In this document: positions 10,429-22,600 of the stretch, in pieces | Layout: every line of letters starts with the position of its first letter | Position numbering within the stretch: position 1 is the stretch's first letter | NCBI RefSeq assembly: GCF_047663525.1 | Contig: NC_092607.1 | Span: 5,923,001-5,987,000 of the forward strand | Reading direction: 5' to 3' | DNA length: 64,000 nucleotides | From: Anas platyrhynchos | Taxonomy: Eukaryota; Chordata; Aves; Anseriformes; Anatidae | Program-made: the position numbers and the translations under genes | Notes under the pieces: generated by a model | What the model was told of the DNA's origin: nothing | Seen by the model: the letters and a program-made list of their open reading frames with translations, nothing else | The model's database searches: none

Positions 10429-13400
10429 ATGCAGCTGCCCATGGTGCTGCCTCCCCATGTCCTGGGCTGTCTGAACACAGCATCAATAAAGACCAGTCCA
10501 TCTGCATCCCATCGTTCAGCTCCACAGCAATAAGGGTGGCCTAATATAACACGGTATTTTTAATTACTGGATCACCAACAGCAAGTAAAAGACATATTAA
10601 ACCTTCCAGGAACAGATGCAGCTTTAAACTTTGGCTTTAAATTAAAATAAAAAATAAAAAATAAACGCAAAAAGCTAGTTCAGTGCTGCTTCTCTGTGTG
10701 CTTGAAAATCCGAAATGTCTCTGCCGTCTCATACTGCTTCTGTTTGTCCATTCTTCCTGTCTCTGTTTTCATGTTTTCATTTTTCTATGGCTATGTGGAA
10801 CACATTTCTCAGTTAAGTACTTGCTTTTGAGAGTTGTTGCCATAACAACCGTTTCATTCCACGATATGCACACTATCTCTGAAATACAGAATTTCTCCTT
10901 AAAGGAGCATGTGCCACACACATCAAAGAGGAATATGGACTCATTATTTTTACATTATTTTGTGGGCAAATAGATGTTTTCCAATGCATTTTTTTTCTAA
11001 CTGGATTTTCTTGTTCAGTAGAACTATGGCGGCTTTTTTTAAGCATTCCTATCTTATAGTATAATTTTTGCCTGAAACCCAGAGCATTAAGAGACAAGAA
11101 TCTTTATTGTAGTTTCTTTTCTCCAAAGGTCTGAGGTAACTATGCTGCAGTTAATGCATTTAAAGCCCATCTTAATAGACAGAAGAATTATGTAAATAAA
11201 ATCTATTAAAAATGCACAGCTCTTGAAGGAAAACCTCTACTGTACAAACTGGTGGTAATAGGAAAGAGGGGGCTGAGCACAGGGAGGTTTGCTGCATTTT
11301 TCTTCTTCTTGCTTTCGGTGGTCCCTGCAAGGCACATTACAGACGCAGCAGAACTGCAGCTCTTTCCAAAAAACTCCCCTCTCAAACTTTTTTGGGTCAG
11401 AAAGACCCAAAGCCCAGAGTTTTGCAAAACAGCAGGACTTCACTGCAGGGGCTCCCATTGGCTCTCAGTGCAAATATGAGCCTGAGGCTGGCCAGGAGCC
11501 GCCTGGGCTTTGGGACAAGGGTTTGGGCAGATGGCTTGGCTCTACCCTTGTGGTGCATGCACCAGGGTGGTGGTGCTGGGTGTTTGCTGCCCCCAGGGAC
11601 GCAGACACTTCTGCCTGGGGGAAGCCCCCTGCCAAAGGGAGTGGGGTGGGCTGCAGGCTGAGCCAAGACCAGCCGAGCTCACAGAGGGCTCTGCTATCAG
11701 GTGGTGCTGCTTGGGCTTGGATGAGACCATGGAGAAAGGCACCCCGAGATGTGCCGCTCAGACACGAGTCCTTGGCATTTGGTTTGCTCACTGACAAGGC
11801 ACAAGGCTGTGAGCACCAGACTTAATTTTGACTTATTCACTAATTTCTACCATCCTTCAGAAATTCAAAGGCTTCAGACTACAAACTCAGGGAGATCATG
11901 GCCACAGGAGCAATGCAGGGCATGCATCCTATGCCCTGTGCTGGAGGACCTGGGGCTGGTGGATGGCTCAAGCTCTGCAAGCAGTGTGCTATGGCCCAAC
12001 CATTTGCCAGCCAACGTCCCCACTGGACCCGTGCCCGTGGTCACACAGAGAACCCACTGATGGAGGAGAGTGGTCCTGGCAACCCACCACCTCTACCCCA
12101 TCCATCCCTTCACCCACCACAGACGGACACTGCGGTGCCACCACGCTGCTGAGCACCATGCCCCTGATGCCAGTCCCCATGAAGGAGCCGTCACAAACCA
12201 TCACCATCTCGCCACGATGACCTTGTGTCCTCCAGCATCACCATCACTTCGTGGTGATGGCACGGCCGTGGCAAATGCCCACAGTGTGGGTACAGCCCAG
12301 GGCCACGTCAGCCAGCCAGTGTCACAGCCACTCACCGTGACAGTGCCACCAGCCTGTGTTACGATTACGGGGGGCAGCTCAACTGCAACTCGTGGAGCAC
12401 GGCCCAACAGCACGGTGAAGGCAATGCTCTCCCAATCTCAAAGCCTTGCTGCTGTGCCACGGGCAGGATCAAGGAACTGCAGTTCACACCAGTCTGTATC
12501 TTAGGATAGCCAGGCTGAAAATCCCAACAGAAAGGATGCTGTAGCTAAAACTGCTGCCAGGAAGGGAGCTCTTCAGAAGCACGGAGACACCCAGGATGTA
12601 CTGAAAAGGTGTTTTGCTCTGCAGGCAGTGGCTGCCATGGAGGGGAGGGCAGCCAGAAAGCACCTTTATTTCTGTCCTTAGCTGGGCCTGCCCCCAGCAA
12701 ACTCGGGCAAAGATCAGGGATCTGCAACCCACAGCTAACTCAGGACAGGGGCAGCTTGCCAGCTCTGTGGTAAAACCTCCCAGGGGTTCTGTGAGGTCCC
12801 CACGTGGGACAGGGGAGGGCTCTTCAGGGGCCCACTTGGTCCCCTGGGTGTGCAGAAGGTCCTGCAGACAGAAACCGTCTCAGTCCATCAGGTAAGCGGC
12901 AGCAGAAGAGCAGAGAGACCACTGAAGGGAGGCGCCAAGAGGGGCAGTGAAAGTTCAGTCAATTATAAGAAAATTTACGTTTATAAAGGGACATTTCACA
13001 GGTCCTTCTGGCATGCCAAGCCCTGTGTGTGTCTTCTAAATTTCTGCCTCCCGTGACCCACAGCATTTCTCCAGCTGTCTGCCAGGCTCGGAGACCTCTG
13101 TAAAGAGACCCCTGGAGACCCGTGGCTGCTGGACACCAGTGGAGACGTTGGTATCCCTGGGTGGCCCATGGTGTCCTCACCACCCCCCCAGAGGCACAGC
13201 CACCTCCCCCAGCAGCCTGAGATGCAGCCACCTCCTCTGGCAGCTCACCAAGAGCTTCTTTGAACCCGCTGCCAACACGAACATTTCATTGATTTATTAA
13301 TGAAGGGTGCTCAGAAACACGTTTGGGAGCTCTATGGAATAGCCTTTAGCTTTTGATGATTACTCATGTTTTACATCAGACTGATGTTTTCTAGATGCAT

Positions 13401-15879
13401 TTCAATCAATACAATAGCTTTTTTAGCACGCATTACTGCTTGCCTTTGGCTAACCAACCATCACATTTCTTTTCAAGTGCCCATTTGCATCAAACTAACC
13501 CCAAAGATGCATCACATCTCCCTTGACTGTCACCTGAGCCTTGGCAAACACTCCCATTTAGGTTTCAAAATGCCCTGCACGCTCCAGCTTCATTTCTGAG
13601 TGCTTCAGACAAGACGCTGGATATGTTGTGTCACTCATGTCAGACAGGAATTCTCTGCACAACTTTCCTTGCCATGGCAGCATGAATATTCAGGCTTACT
13701 CTTTTCCCCAGCCTCATCGCTAGCCCACGCGGCAATCTGGGGGTTAAGGCAGCTCAAGGAGGTAAGCCCAAGAAGTAAGCTGACAGTAGGGGAAACATCT
13801 CGAGCGAGGATGTGCTGAGTTGCATGCTGCTGTGGTTTCACTGCTTTTGGTGCCCATTTCCAGGCCAGCTCAGATCTGGCCTCAGCAGCTGCTTTTGTCT
13901 CCTTCCCTCGGCACAGGCACGGTAACCTCTGGTCTTTTACCGCATCCAAGGTCTTCATTGCAAAGCAACTGTTATGAGATCTGAATGACCTTTAGAAATT
14001 TAGTAGCAATAAAGATATGTTTTTTTGGTTTGGTTTGGTTTTTACTTTGGATCACTTCTTTGAATAACCACCGATCCTTAAGGTTTGCCGTTGTTGCAAT
14101 ATGTGGCAAACAGCTCAGCGTAGTCGTCCGTTTGATCATCACTCAGCTTAGTCAAGCCAAACCCAACCATCCTTGCCACCGACCATATTTTTAATGCTCC
14201 AGCTGCACTTTTATTGTTTGGGTCGTTCTGTCCAAAGCTGCAATTCCACTTCTCGCTGGAAGGGCACGCAGCATTTTGCATGTTTTTAAGGACCGTTCTC
14301 TGTTGGTAGTAAAACGCACTGTTAAATATCACAGCTGTTGTCTTCATTTGCTCAGTGGTAAAATCAAAGCAGAAGTTAATGCAGTGGAGGGAGGGGGAAG
14401 GGACCTTCTTCTGCTGATGTTGTGTGTTGTGGACCAAGTGTGTTGGGCATGCCCAGCACTTCCTTCGTTAGCTGGTGACTTTGGTGAACTCCTCCAGCCA
14501 CAGCTTTGGGGCCTGTTGGCATATATTTAAACCCAGCAGCCCCCAGTCAGAGTGACAACAGCCCAAGGACGGTGGCATTCCTGCTTCTCCCTCCCACCTC
14601 CACTACATCCATCCCCACCACGGACCCCGGCCATCCAAGCCCATGCAACCTGCTCCCACCGAGCTCCTGCCTTCTCTTTGGCTTCCAGAGAGGACGTGTT
14701 AACACCTTACACCTGTGTAATGTGCAGTGGGTGTGCTGTAAGGTGACCCTGGGGTAGGACTATGGTCAAACGCTGACCTAAGCTATGAGTGGTTTGAAAG
14801 AATATCCGAGAGTGTCTTGGCAACAGAAATACTCTTGCAGGGAGGCTGGACTGACGTGATGAGGATGGATTAGGAAGCTGTTGGCTGACCCGTTGTGCAG
14901 TCAGTTCATGTCGTGTTTCCAGGCTTCTTCATCACCTTTGTCTCCAGCCTGTTGCTCTTCCCCAGGAATATATCAAAGGAGGAGAGCTTCACCTTTTCCT
15001 GCCTTTTGGAGCATCTTCCCCAGGAAGCAGGGGAGTGTCAGTACCTGGTCTCAGGGCTCATCCAGAACATCCCTCTGCCTTGGTACCAGAGCTAAGCTTA
15101 TGACTAGAACCAGTTCTTTCTCAAGGTTTTCCATGCAAGTTTTCCTTCAGACCCCAAGACAAGAGGAGGGTGAATATTCCTGCCTCCCCAGACTGCTCTG
15201 AAACAAGAGCCAGTGCTCCTCTTTACTCCACAGAGCTCCCAAGCATTCCCTGTGTCAGTGTCTCCACGGGATGCACTGTAGCAGCCAGATGTTTGAGGCC
15301 CTTAACCCTTGGAGATGCTTCTGCTGTGCAGGGGTATTTGGGACCATGACCCTAACACAGGTGCATCCTTCTTCTCCGAGCCCAGTAGAGGTTTCTGGGG
15401 AGAGGAGTTCAAGCCGTGCTTCCACATGCATGGCACATGGACGATACAGAGGATATGTTAAATATATTTTTACTCCATGGAGAGGGTGAAAAGAAAGACC
15501 ACGTCCATTACTGGTGGGCTCTCAGCTTGGGCAGAGCCCCCCTACCCACAGCCCCAGACGTGCTGACCAGCAGTGCCATTCACCACTCACTCTGGTGAGC
15601 TTCCCCTGGTTTCTGCAGCGATGCAGCTGGTTCCTATGGGCCTTTTCTCCTGGAGTTGCTCCGGCCTCCACACAGGCCCTGGTTTCCTTTCCTCGGCCCG
15701 AGCTGCACAGTGCTCCGTGCTGAGACAGAAGGAGTGGGGGGCTGAGGGCTGGCAGGGCTGGGAGCGGGAGCCCGGAGACCCCAGGGTGGGGTCAATGTAT
15801 TTCTGGATGCAACAGGTGAGCAGCGTGGGGCTGCAGTTCCTCCAAGGGGAACGGGATGACCAAGAGGGTCTCTTCTAGC
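10429..15879. other. Intergenic DNA, no gene recognised
   Basis: Alternating AT-rich (10540-11230, 13260-13560, 13980-14340) and GC-rich (11300-12480, 14500-15880) blocks. Open frames up to 178 codons occur only in the GC-rich blocks, overlap on both strands and carry no recognised domain. An A-rich run (AAATAAAAAATAAAAAATAA) sits near 10645-10664. No gene, RNA or transposon can be supported. Confidence 0.55.
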
Positions 15880-16185
15880 CCAGAGCACTTGTCGTTGCCC
15901 TGCACACCACCAAAACCACTGACTTCAGAGGGAATGAGCTGGCCCACAAATTCCAAAAGCTCCTGCAAATCCAGGTAGGGGCTCTGTCAGCAGGGAGGAC
16001 TGGGATGGCTATCAGCCACAGGGTTAGAGCTGGGAATAATGAGATAAGTTGAGAAAAGGAAAATGTGAGGTGAGTAGCAGGAAGCATTTCCCAGAGTGAG
16101 ATCTAACAGCTGTCGAAATAATCTCTCCAGGGAAACGGTGGCAGGTCCATCACTTTAGAAACTTAAACTAAATAAAGCACAAGGC
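15880..16185 (+). mobile_element. Possible degraded CR1 LINE relic, sense orientation
   Basis: The part at about 16075-16165 ('agcaggaagcatttcc', 'ataatctctccagggaaacg', 'gtggcaggtccatcacttt') resembles the sense strand of the conserved CR1 3' region, where an acceptor-like phrase 'ctcccagggaggtggtgg' is usually found. It is far more diverged than the other CR1 tails in the window. Both boundaries are uncertain, and the 5' part (15880-16070) is only weakly suggestive. Confidence 0.4.
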
Positions 16186-18511
16186 AATGCAGAGGGAAAA
16201 GCTCACGCTGGATGGTGAGGTACCTGGCAGTATTTCTCTCTCACTCCCACACTTTCCCTGGTACCACATTTTCACCACACTACCAACACGGTGTCCGAAG
16301 TGCCTGGCAGTCCCGGACAGCAGCAGCGTGGGGCTGGCATCGCCCTTCCAGCAGCTGCTGGCTCCACCAAAGAGACTGCACCCGGCCAAGGACCGGCCCC
16401 AGGGGGGTGAGTCGTAGGGTGAAAGATGCTCAGGGGCTGAGCTGATCTGTGAGAGCTCTGCCCAGCCAGAACTGTCTTTATTTCTCTGCTCCCAGGTTAA
16501 AAGAGCTCCCCTCAGTACGTGGTGAAAAGCTGCCTCCTCCATCTCTGTCCCCTGGGAGTGCCAGCCCTCGTGCCTCTGTCCCTAAATGCTCTCCCTGGAG
16601 GCAGGCACTGGGCTTGGGACCAAAGGAGTCAGAAACTGAGCCCAGCTTCTGCCCAGCCCCACCACCCTGCAAACCAGGGGTCTGGGCCCAAGGTCCCAAT
16701 TCCAGCCCCAGTGTCAGCCCCTCCTGGCGCTGGTCCCAGGCTCTGTGCTGCTGCTGCTACCTGACGTTTTCCACTTCCAGTTCCTCTTGTAGATGAAGAG
16801 GAAAAAGCCATCTCCCTGGAGGCCAAGATGAGCACTGCTGAGCTTCCAGGCTCCCAGGAAGGTTAACACATGAATTATTTTACCTGCTGAACACGGAGCC
16901 TGAACCCATGTTTCCAGCTATGGTGAAGAATTCACTTTGGCATTGTTTTTTTTGTTGTTGTTGCTGAAAATAAGACTGAACTGAGGGCAGGATGTTGTCT
17001 CTAACTAGGCTGAGATGACTAATTATTAAACTCATTTTCTAAAGGTTACCGTATACAGAAAAGCAATTATACAGATTAAAACAAGTTCAGAAACCTGATT
17101 CATTCTGAAACTATGGTAAACCCAAATCTTGTACTATTTCTGATTTTTAATGACCTCAGGAACATTTTATTTAACTTAGATGTCAGAGACAGCTCCAAAA
17201 TGAGAGACTAAATATATTTCATGCCCTTATTTTCCTAACACAGTGCAGTGCACGAATTCCCGGTGCCAATCCTGTCAGCAGATTCCAGCAGGCTGGATGC
17301 AGAGCGGTGCAGGGAGGGACAGTCCTGGCTAACCCCTGCGTGCCAGCACCGCTCCGGGACACCCAGCGGGGTCCTGCACCTTCCTGCAGTGCTGGCACAG
17401 CCCTGGGTGGGGTATGGGGCCGTGCTTTGGGATGGGGGGTGGAAAGCGAGGTGGGTCTGGTGGTGTTTCTTCTCAGCGGTGCTCCCTGCCTGTCCTGCCA
17501 GGGCGCAGCTCCTGTGCTGGCTCCGTGCTCCCAGGTGGGCTGGGGGAGCACAGGAGGGAGGTCTGTGTGTCCCACGGGGTGCTCTTGGGCATCTTTCCTC
17601 GGTGGGTCTCTGGAGGAGGATGGGGAGGGGATTGCCGGGTTGTCCCGTGTTAATGCAGCTCCGTGCTCCCTCCACAACACAGGAGCTCACAGGAACAGCA
17701 CCGTGGCAGATCCTGCAAGAGGACAGACATCGTGCAAAGGCAGACAAACACCTCTAGGTGCTCCTCAGGCTCCCACCCTACCGCCACACAGAGACAACAT
17801 CCCTTTCTGCACCAGAAAAGAGCAGGCTGACAAGGCCAGTCCTGCAGAGGGTGCCGGGGTGATGCCCTGCAGATCCCCCAGGACCCAGCAGATCTCCCCA
17901 CAGCTGTGCCACCAGGCATGAGGGGCCCAGAGGCGGCTCATGAAACCTGACATTTCCCAGCTGCAATGTCCTGGGTTAAACAAACTGGGGTCCCCTGGGA
18001 TCTCCGAAGCTGTAGGCAGCAGCAAGCCCCAGCTTGGCACGAGGAGAATGCCGGGTGGCTTGCACCCACCTAACCCCATGCAGGAGGATGTGGCACGGGG
18101 TTATACGGCACCCCGGCTCTCTGCCATCAGCTGCCCTGGGGCAGCCCGGTGAAGATGCCTATTTCTGGGTAAGCAGAATACCTTCTAGTGAAGAGGTTGT
18201 GAATGGGAAGACAAAAACATTCCTAAGAGGAGGAAAGAAAACACTTTGGAAGCCTGGTCTCACAAAAAATGAAAGCAGCTGAGCAATAAACAAGGTTTGA
18301 TGTGATATCAGCTGTGAAGGAGGAGCTCCCCAAACACAGCTGCATTAAGGAGGCGATCACACAGCACAGAGCACATCCCAGTGCTGCTGCCTGTGCCTCC
18401 AGCCACCGACCTGGGACCCCCGGGGGGAGTCTGGGGCTGGCAGGGAGCTCCAGCTCAGATGTGCTCATCACAGGATATATTTTAAAAAGCTTCACGTTTC
18501 ATCTTGAGAAT

Positions 18512-18516
<5 letters not shown>
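16186..18516. other. Intergenic DNA, no gene recognised
   Basis: GC-rich segments (16200-16860, 17220-18200) surround an AT-rich island at about 16870-17220 that contains GACTAATTATTAAACTC near 17017. Open frames of 153-204 codons at 17219-17921 exist on both strands at once and come from low stop-codon frequency. Nothing recognisable as a gene. Confidence 0.55.

Positions 18517-18542
<26 letters not shown>
18517..18542. repeat. Poly(A) run, 26 nt
   Basis: Uninterrupted A26. No retroposed sequence with target-site duplication could be recognised immediately 5' of it, so it is recorded as a simple repeat rather than a retrocopy tail. Confidence 0.9.
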
Positions 18543-19256
18543 GGTTCTGTTACTGCTTCAGAATGGACTTGTAGGGAGAAAGGTGCCTCAGTTTGCTGCT
18601 GGCGATGTCAGGATGAAAGCTGCTGCAGAACAACATGAAACTCAACGTTGTAACCTAAGCCAAGCCTCACGATTGCCTCGGAAGCTGACTTTACTTTTTG
18701 GGACCGTCCAGAGCTTGGCATTTAGGGCACAGCCGGAGCAGCAGGCAGGCAGTTGTCTGCCTCTGCCCACCTCCAGCCTGGAGCTCCAGAGCCGGGTGCG
18801 GGTGGTGGGAAGGGATGGGGATGCCGGTCCCCAGGCTGTGACCGTGCTCCAGGATCTCGCAAAAAGTTTCCAAGACTACAAAGGGCCCGAGGCTGGAAGG
18901 TTTTCCCCATCCTGACACGCTGCTAATGCTGGGTCCCGGCCAGCACCGCCTGTGCAACAAGCCCCCTCCTCGCAGCAGGTTCCCAATTAGCGCAGCGGGC
19001 TCCGCATTCAAGGCGCACACTGGCCTCTAGTGGCGCACAGCCGAACCCCGTGCGATGTAACTCGGTGGGTGGCAGCACGAGTGGTATGGATGGCGTTGAT
19101 ACAGATATATACGTGTATATCTCTGTATTTGTTCATGTATTTATACATGGACACATCTATGACATGTATTCTCTGCGTGTCAGGCACAACTGCGGGGCAC
19201 CCTGGCATGCAAGGATGTCAAAACTGGAAGCAATTTTGGCCTGAGCTTATAATGCT
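18543..19256. other. Intergenic DNA with a CTCF-like motif
   Basis: No coding exon recognised. On the minus strand, 19021-19035 reads CGCCACTAGAGGCCA, which fits the core CTCF consensus CCASYAGRKGGC at all but one position. Just 3' lies a (GT/AT)-rich stretch around 19100-19160. Confidence 0.45.
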
Positions 19257-19302
19257 GAAACAAAACAAAACAAAACAAAAACACAAAACAAACAAACAAA
19301 AA
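19257..19302. repeat. (CAAAA)n/(CAAA)n simple repeat
   Basis: Irregular CAAAA and CAAA units with a few extra A residues; simple low-complexity DNA directly before the large purine tract. Confidence 0.85.
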
Positions 19303-19376
19303 GGCACCTTTTCCTGTGAAATTCAGGACAAACAGCACTCTGATGAGGTAGTATTTAAGGTTTTCAGAATAACAGT

Positions 19377-19684
19377 GGGAAGGGAAGGGAAGGGAAGGGA
19401 AGGGAAGGGAAGGGAAGGGAAGGGAAGGGAAGGGAAGGGAAGGGAAGGGAAGGGAAGGGAAGGGAAGGGAAGGGAAGGGAAGGGAAGGGAAGGGAAGGGG
19501 AGGGGAGGGGAGGGGAGGGAAGGGGAAAGGGGGAAAAAAGAAAAGAAAAGGGTAGAAAAAATGAAAAGAACAAAGAAAAGGGAAGGGGAAAGGGAATGAA
19601 GAAGAATGCAAGAAGAAAAAAAGAAAAAGAAAAAGAAAAAGAAAAAGAAAAAGAAAAAGAAAAAGAAAAAGAAAAAGAAAAAAG
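19377..19684 (+). repeat. 308-bp purine tract: (GGGAA)n, (GGGGA)n, (GAAAAA)n
   Basis: About 24 copies of GGGAA (19377-19499) pass into GGGGA units (to about 19520), then an irregular A/G stretch with a few pyrimidines, then about 12 copies of a GAAAAA hexamer (about 19613-19684). Positions 19377-19552 contain no pyrimidine at all (176 nt). This creates spurious open frames on both strands (Gly/Lys/Arg/Glu-rich and Phe/Pro/Ser/Leu-rich). Homopurine mirror symmetry of this length can form triplex (H-DNA), and length polymorphism or assembly collapse is likely. Confidence 0.97.
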
Positions 19685-22600
19685 CTCTGGTGGGAGGGCA
19701 TATTCAGAGCCCTCTCCTCTCTCAGCACATCCTGGCTAGACAGGTCAAATTTCAATTTTCTAACACTTGGTTTTACTTCTTACTTTTTATCTCCCTATTA
19801 AACATTTTCAGACATTGGCCTGAATCTCCTAATATTTTTGCCATGGAACTAAATTGGCAAAGATTCTTGGGTTCCCTTTCTGAGTTGGACTTTACAGCTC
19901 ACAGCCACACAGAGACGGCGCCATGCTAAGACCTCCAAGCCCATTCCTGTCATTCTCACAGAGTCCAAAGCCAGAACTGACCTCGTATCCCTAAACCTCT
20001 TTCTTGCAGTGTTTTCCTGACATTAAGCTAGTTTCAGGTGACTCCTGCAGAGATGCTGAGGCTCCCTCGGTATTTGTTGAGCTCTTCTCCGGGGGAACAC
20101 CCCCACCCCAGCCCCAACATCAGCTTGCAGCCAGGGCTGTGGCAGCACCGGAGGCAGATTTGGGCACAAGTGCTCACTTCCCACGAGCCTGGACAATGCA
20201 AGCTGAAACATGAGCAGAGGACACGATCTCCAGGCCAGATTTCCTCTGCATAACTTCTCCCCTTACCTGTGGTGTGAGGACAGCACACCCCGGGCAGCTC
20301 CATAACCCAGGGCGGCGCTGCCTTCCTTGCTGTACCCGGCTGGTACCAGGCTGTGTTTGCTCTTTTCCTCCTGTTATTGTGCACACATCGAGATGTGCCC
20401 TGGCCACCTCCTCCCCAATGCCCTGAGGTGGTGTTTTCGGAGTCCTTTGCCTTGTCCCCTGCTTTGCAGGACTGTCAAAAGAGTGAAACCCCCTGGAGCT
20501 CTGCGCTAAGTGTGTGCAAGGGGTTTTTGGGCTGGCAGGATGGCGTCGGGGCTGAGCTCAAAGGCTTTGCCCAGCTCCTCTGGGGAGCTCACCAACACCA
20601 GGCCCACCTGGCGGGGGGCTGAGGCACAGGACACATCCAGCAAGAAGAAATGTGGTGGATGTGGAGCAGGCAGAGCGGCTCTGGCACTCTCCCAGACACT
20701 GCAGACTCCCCCCGTGGCAGGAACATCTCAGTGCCCTCCTGCTCCACAATGGGAGCTCAGGAGAGGTGATACAGGTCCAGCCTGAGAAATTAAAAGATAT
20801 CTTTCAGACCACAGCACATTAGTCTGGATATCATCATGCCAAGTAATTAACCTTATTAATCAAAGATAATAAACTTCATATGGTCTACCTCTAATTGCTG
20901 CTGAGAGGTATCTACATGAACATTTTTCATATCTATGCATGCTTCGGGCTTCTTCTCATCACCTTCTGGGTACCAAGCCTTTAAACTACATCCAGATCTC
21001 TTTGTGCTTTGATCTGCAAACATCAGGACACAGAGGTGATGCAGAATAGAAAGTGAATCTTTGTGGTGCATGCCAGCTTGGATGCTTTAGGAACGAACCA
21101 TTCTAGTTCCCAAAAATGCTGCAGTTCTGATGGACCGAAAATTTAAGGTTCTGTTACCACCAGAGAGTTTTGTGCAGAAATATTCACCAAGCTCTACCGC
21201 ATTTTTTTCTTCAGCTGCAGATGGATTTTTGGTACACTTACAGCTTCAGGAGCTGCAGCTATAAGAAAAATACTGGATATCATGAAGATCACTGGACAGT
21301 TCAGGAATTCCAAGGACCAGGTATAACAGGTAGGATAGAGGGGCTGTTTGCTAGGGGTTCATGCTCAAAACTCCTGTCACATCACCATGGTCCATGGGCA
21401 AGCTGCAGTTCATCAGAAGGCGATCTGCCAAACCACTGAACCCCCTGAACACTAGAGACAGTGGAGAAACATTTGTGGGTCTCTACAACCTGTTGACTAT
21501 TAAAGTAGGCTTGAAATATTTGTAATTCTAGCAGCCAAAGGTGGCAAAACTTGAGCTTTGCTCACCTCAACGCAGAGGTTTCACCTTTATTGTCTCAGTC
21601 CCGACCTCCCCGCAAGGTGCACGGAGAGGCTGTGGGTTTTGCTTCAAGGGCTGGGTGTTCACTTCAAAACCGAGCTGAGCTGCAGCAGCCATGCACCCCC
21701 CGGCCCTGGGGATGTGAGGCTGGAGGGGACACCCAGCAGGGCTCCATCCTGCCATGGGGTTCGGTAACCACACGTCATTATGGGCAGAAACTCAGGGCAA
21801 AATGCTGGGCCCTGCGCTTGTCGGGACTTCGTGCCTCCAAGGCTTTGGGCAAGTTGGCTGGGAATTAGTCATTGGGCTTAAAAGCTCGGTGGGGGACTGA
21901 CAGACAGATGGCAGAAAGACAAATAGGCAGCTGGCACCACTGCAGCGCTTTGTCACCTCAGAAAAGCAGAAAAAAAATGGGATGTGTGTTGGCCTGAGGC
22001 TTTTTAGAAGAGGCTTGGTGCAGCCAAAGTGGTGGTGGGGAGCTGGACCACGACCGCAGGGATCGGCAGCACTTGAGAGGATGGAAAGAGCTGGGACTGG
22101 AGAGCCAGACAGGTTGTGGAATATGAAAGGCTTGGAAAACCCAAAAAAATTGCTTGGGAAAAACCTCCAGGAGGTGCAGGGCAGACCAAGGACTGGAGCA
22201 AACGGACACAAAGAGATTTCCTCTGGCTTCTTCATCCTGCAGGATGCCGTCCTATGGGATGAGAAGCCAAAGTGAGACAGCCACAGAGAGGGAGGCTCAC
22301 AGCAGAGGACCTGACCCCAGATTAAATCTGCCTCCACGAAGTAGATTTGACCAGCTAGCGAGCCACAGGCATTGTCACAAACACTCCTACTTAGCGGCCA
22401 AGAAAAAAGTGAGCAGCTGTCCTTGATTCAAGCCCTGCAAGGACAGGTTTGTTGTTGTGCTTTTGGTGTTTGTATTTTTTCCCCAGTGAAACAGGGCCAA
22501 AAATCCGAAAATGTTTTGACTCCCATGGAAACATTTTGATTTTCCCCAGAGAAACTCCCATGCGGTGCCTGGGCATTATTTGAAACCTGCCGGCGTGCCT

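Noticed and set aside
10222-10533. Met-Leu-Gly repeat protein (+) and Pro/His-rich protein (-)
   Set aside because: Products of the 9-bp minisatellite; a 9-bp unit always keeps frame.
17219-17921. Open frames of 153-204 codons on both strands
   Set aside because: Simultaneously open in several frames in GC-rich DNA, with no domain, no exon boundaries and no start context.
18517-18542. A26 run as the tail of a processed pseudogene
   Set aside because: No recognisable coding or RNA sequence precedes it and no flanking target-site duplication is visible.
19180-19755. 191-codon minus frame and 189-codon plus frame
   Set aside because: Both are translations of the purine microsatellites (Phe/Pro/Ser/Leu and Gly/Lys/Arg/Glu repeats).
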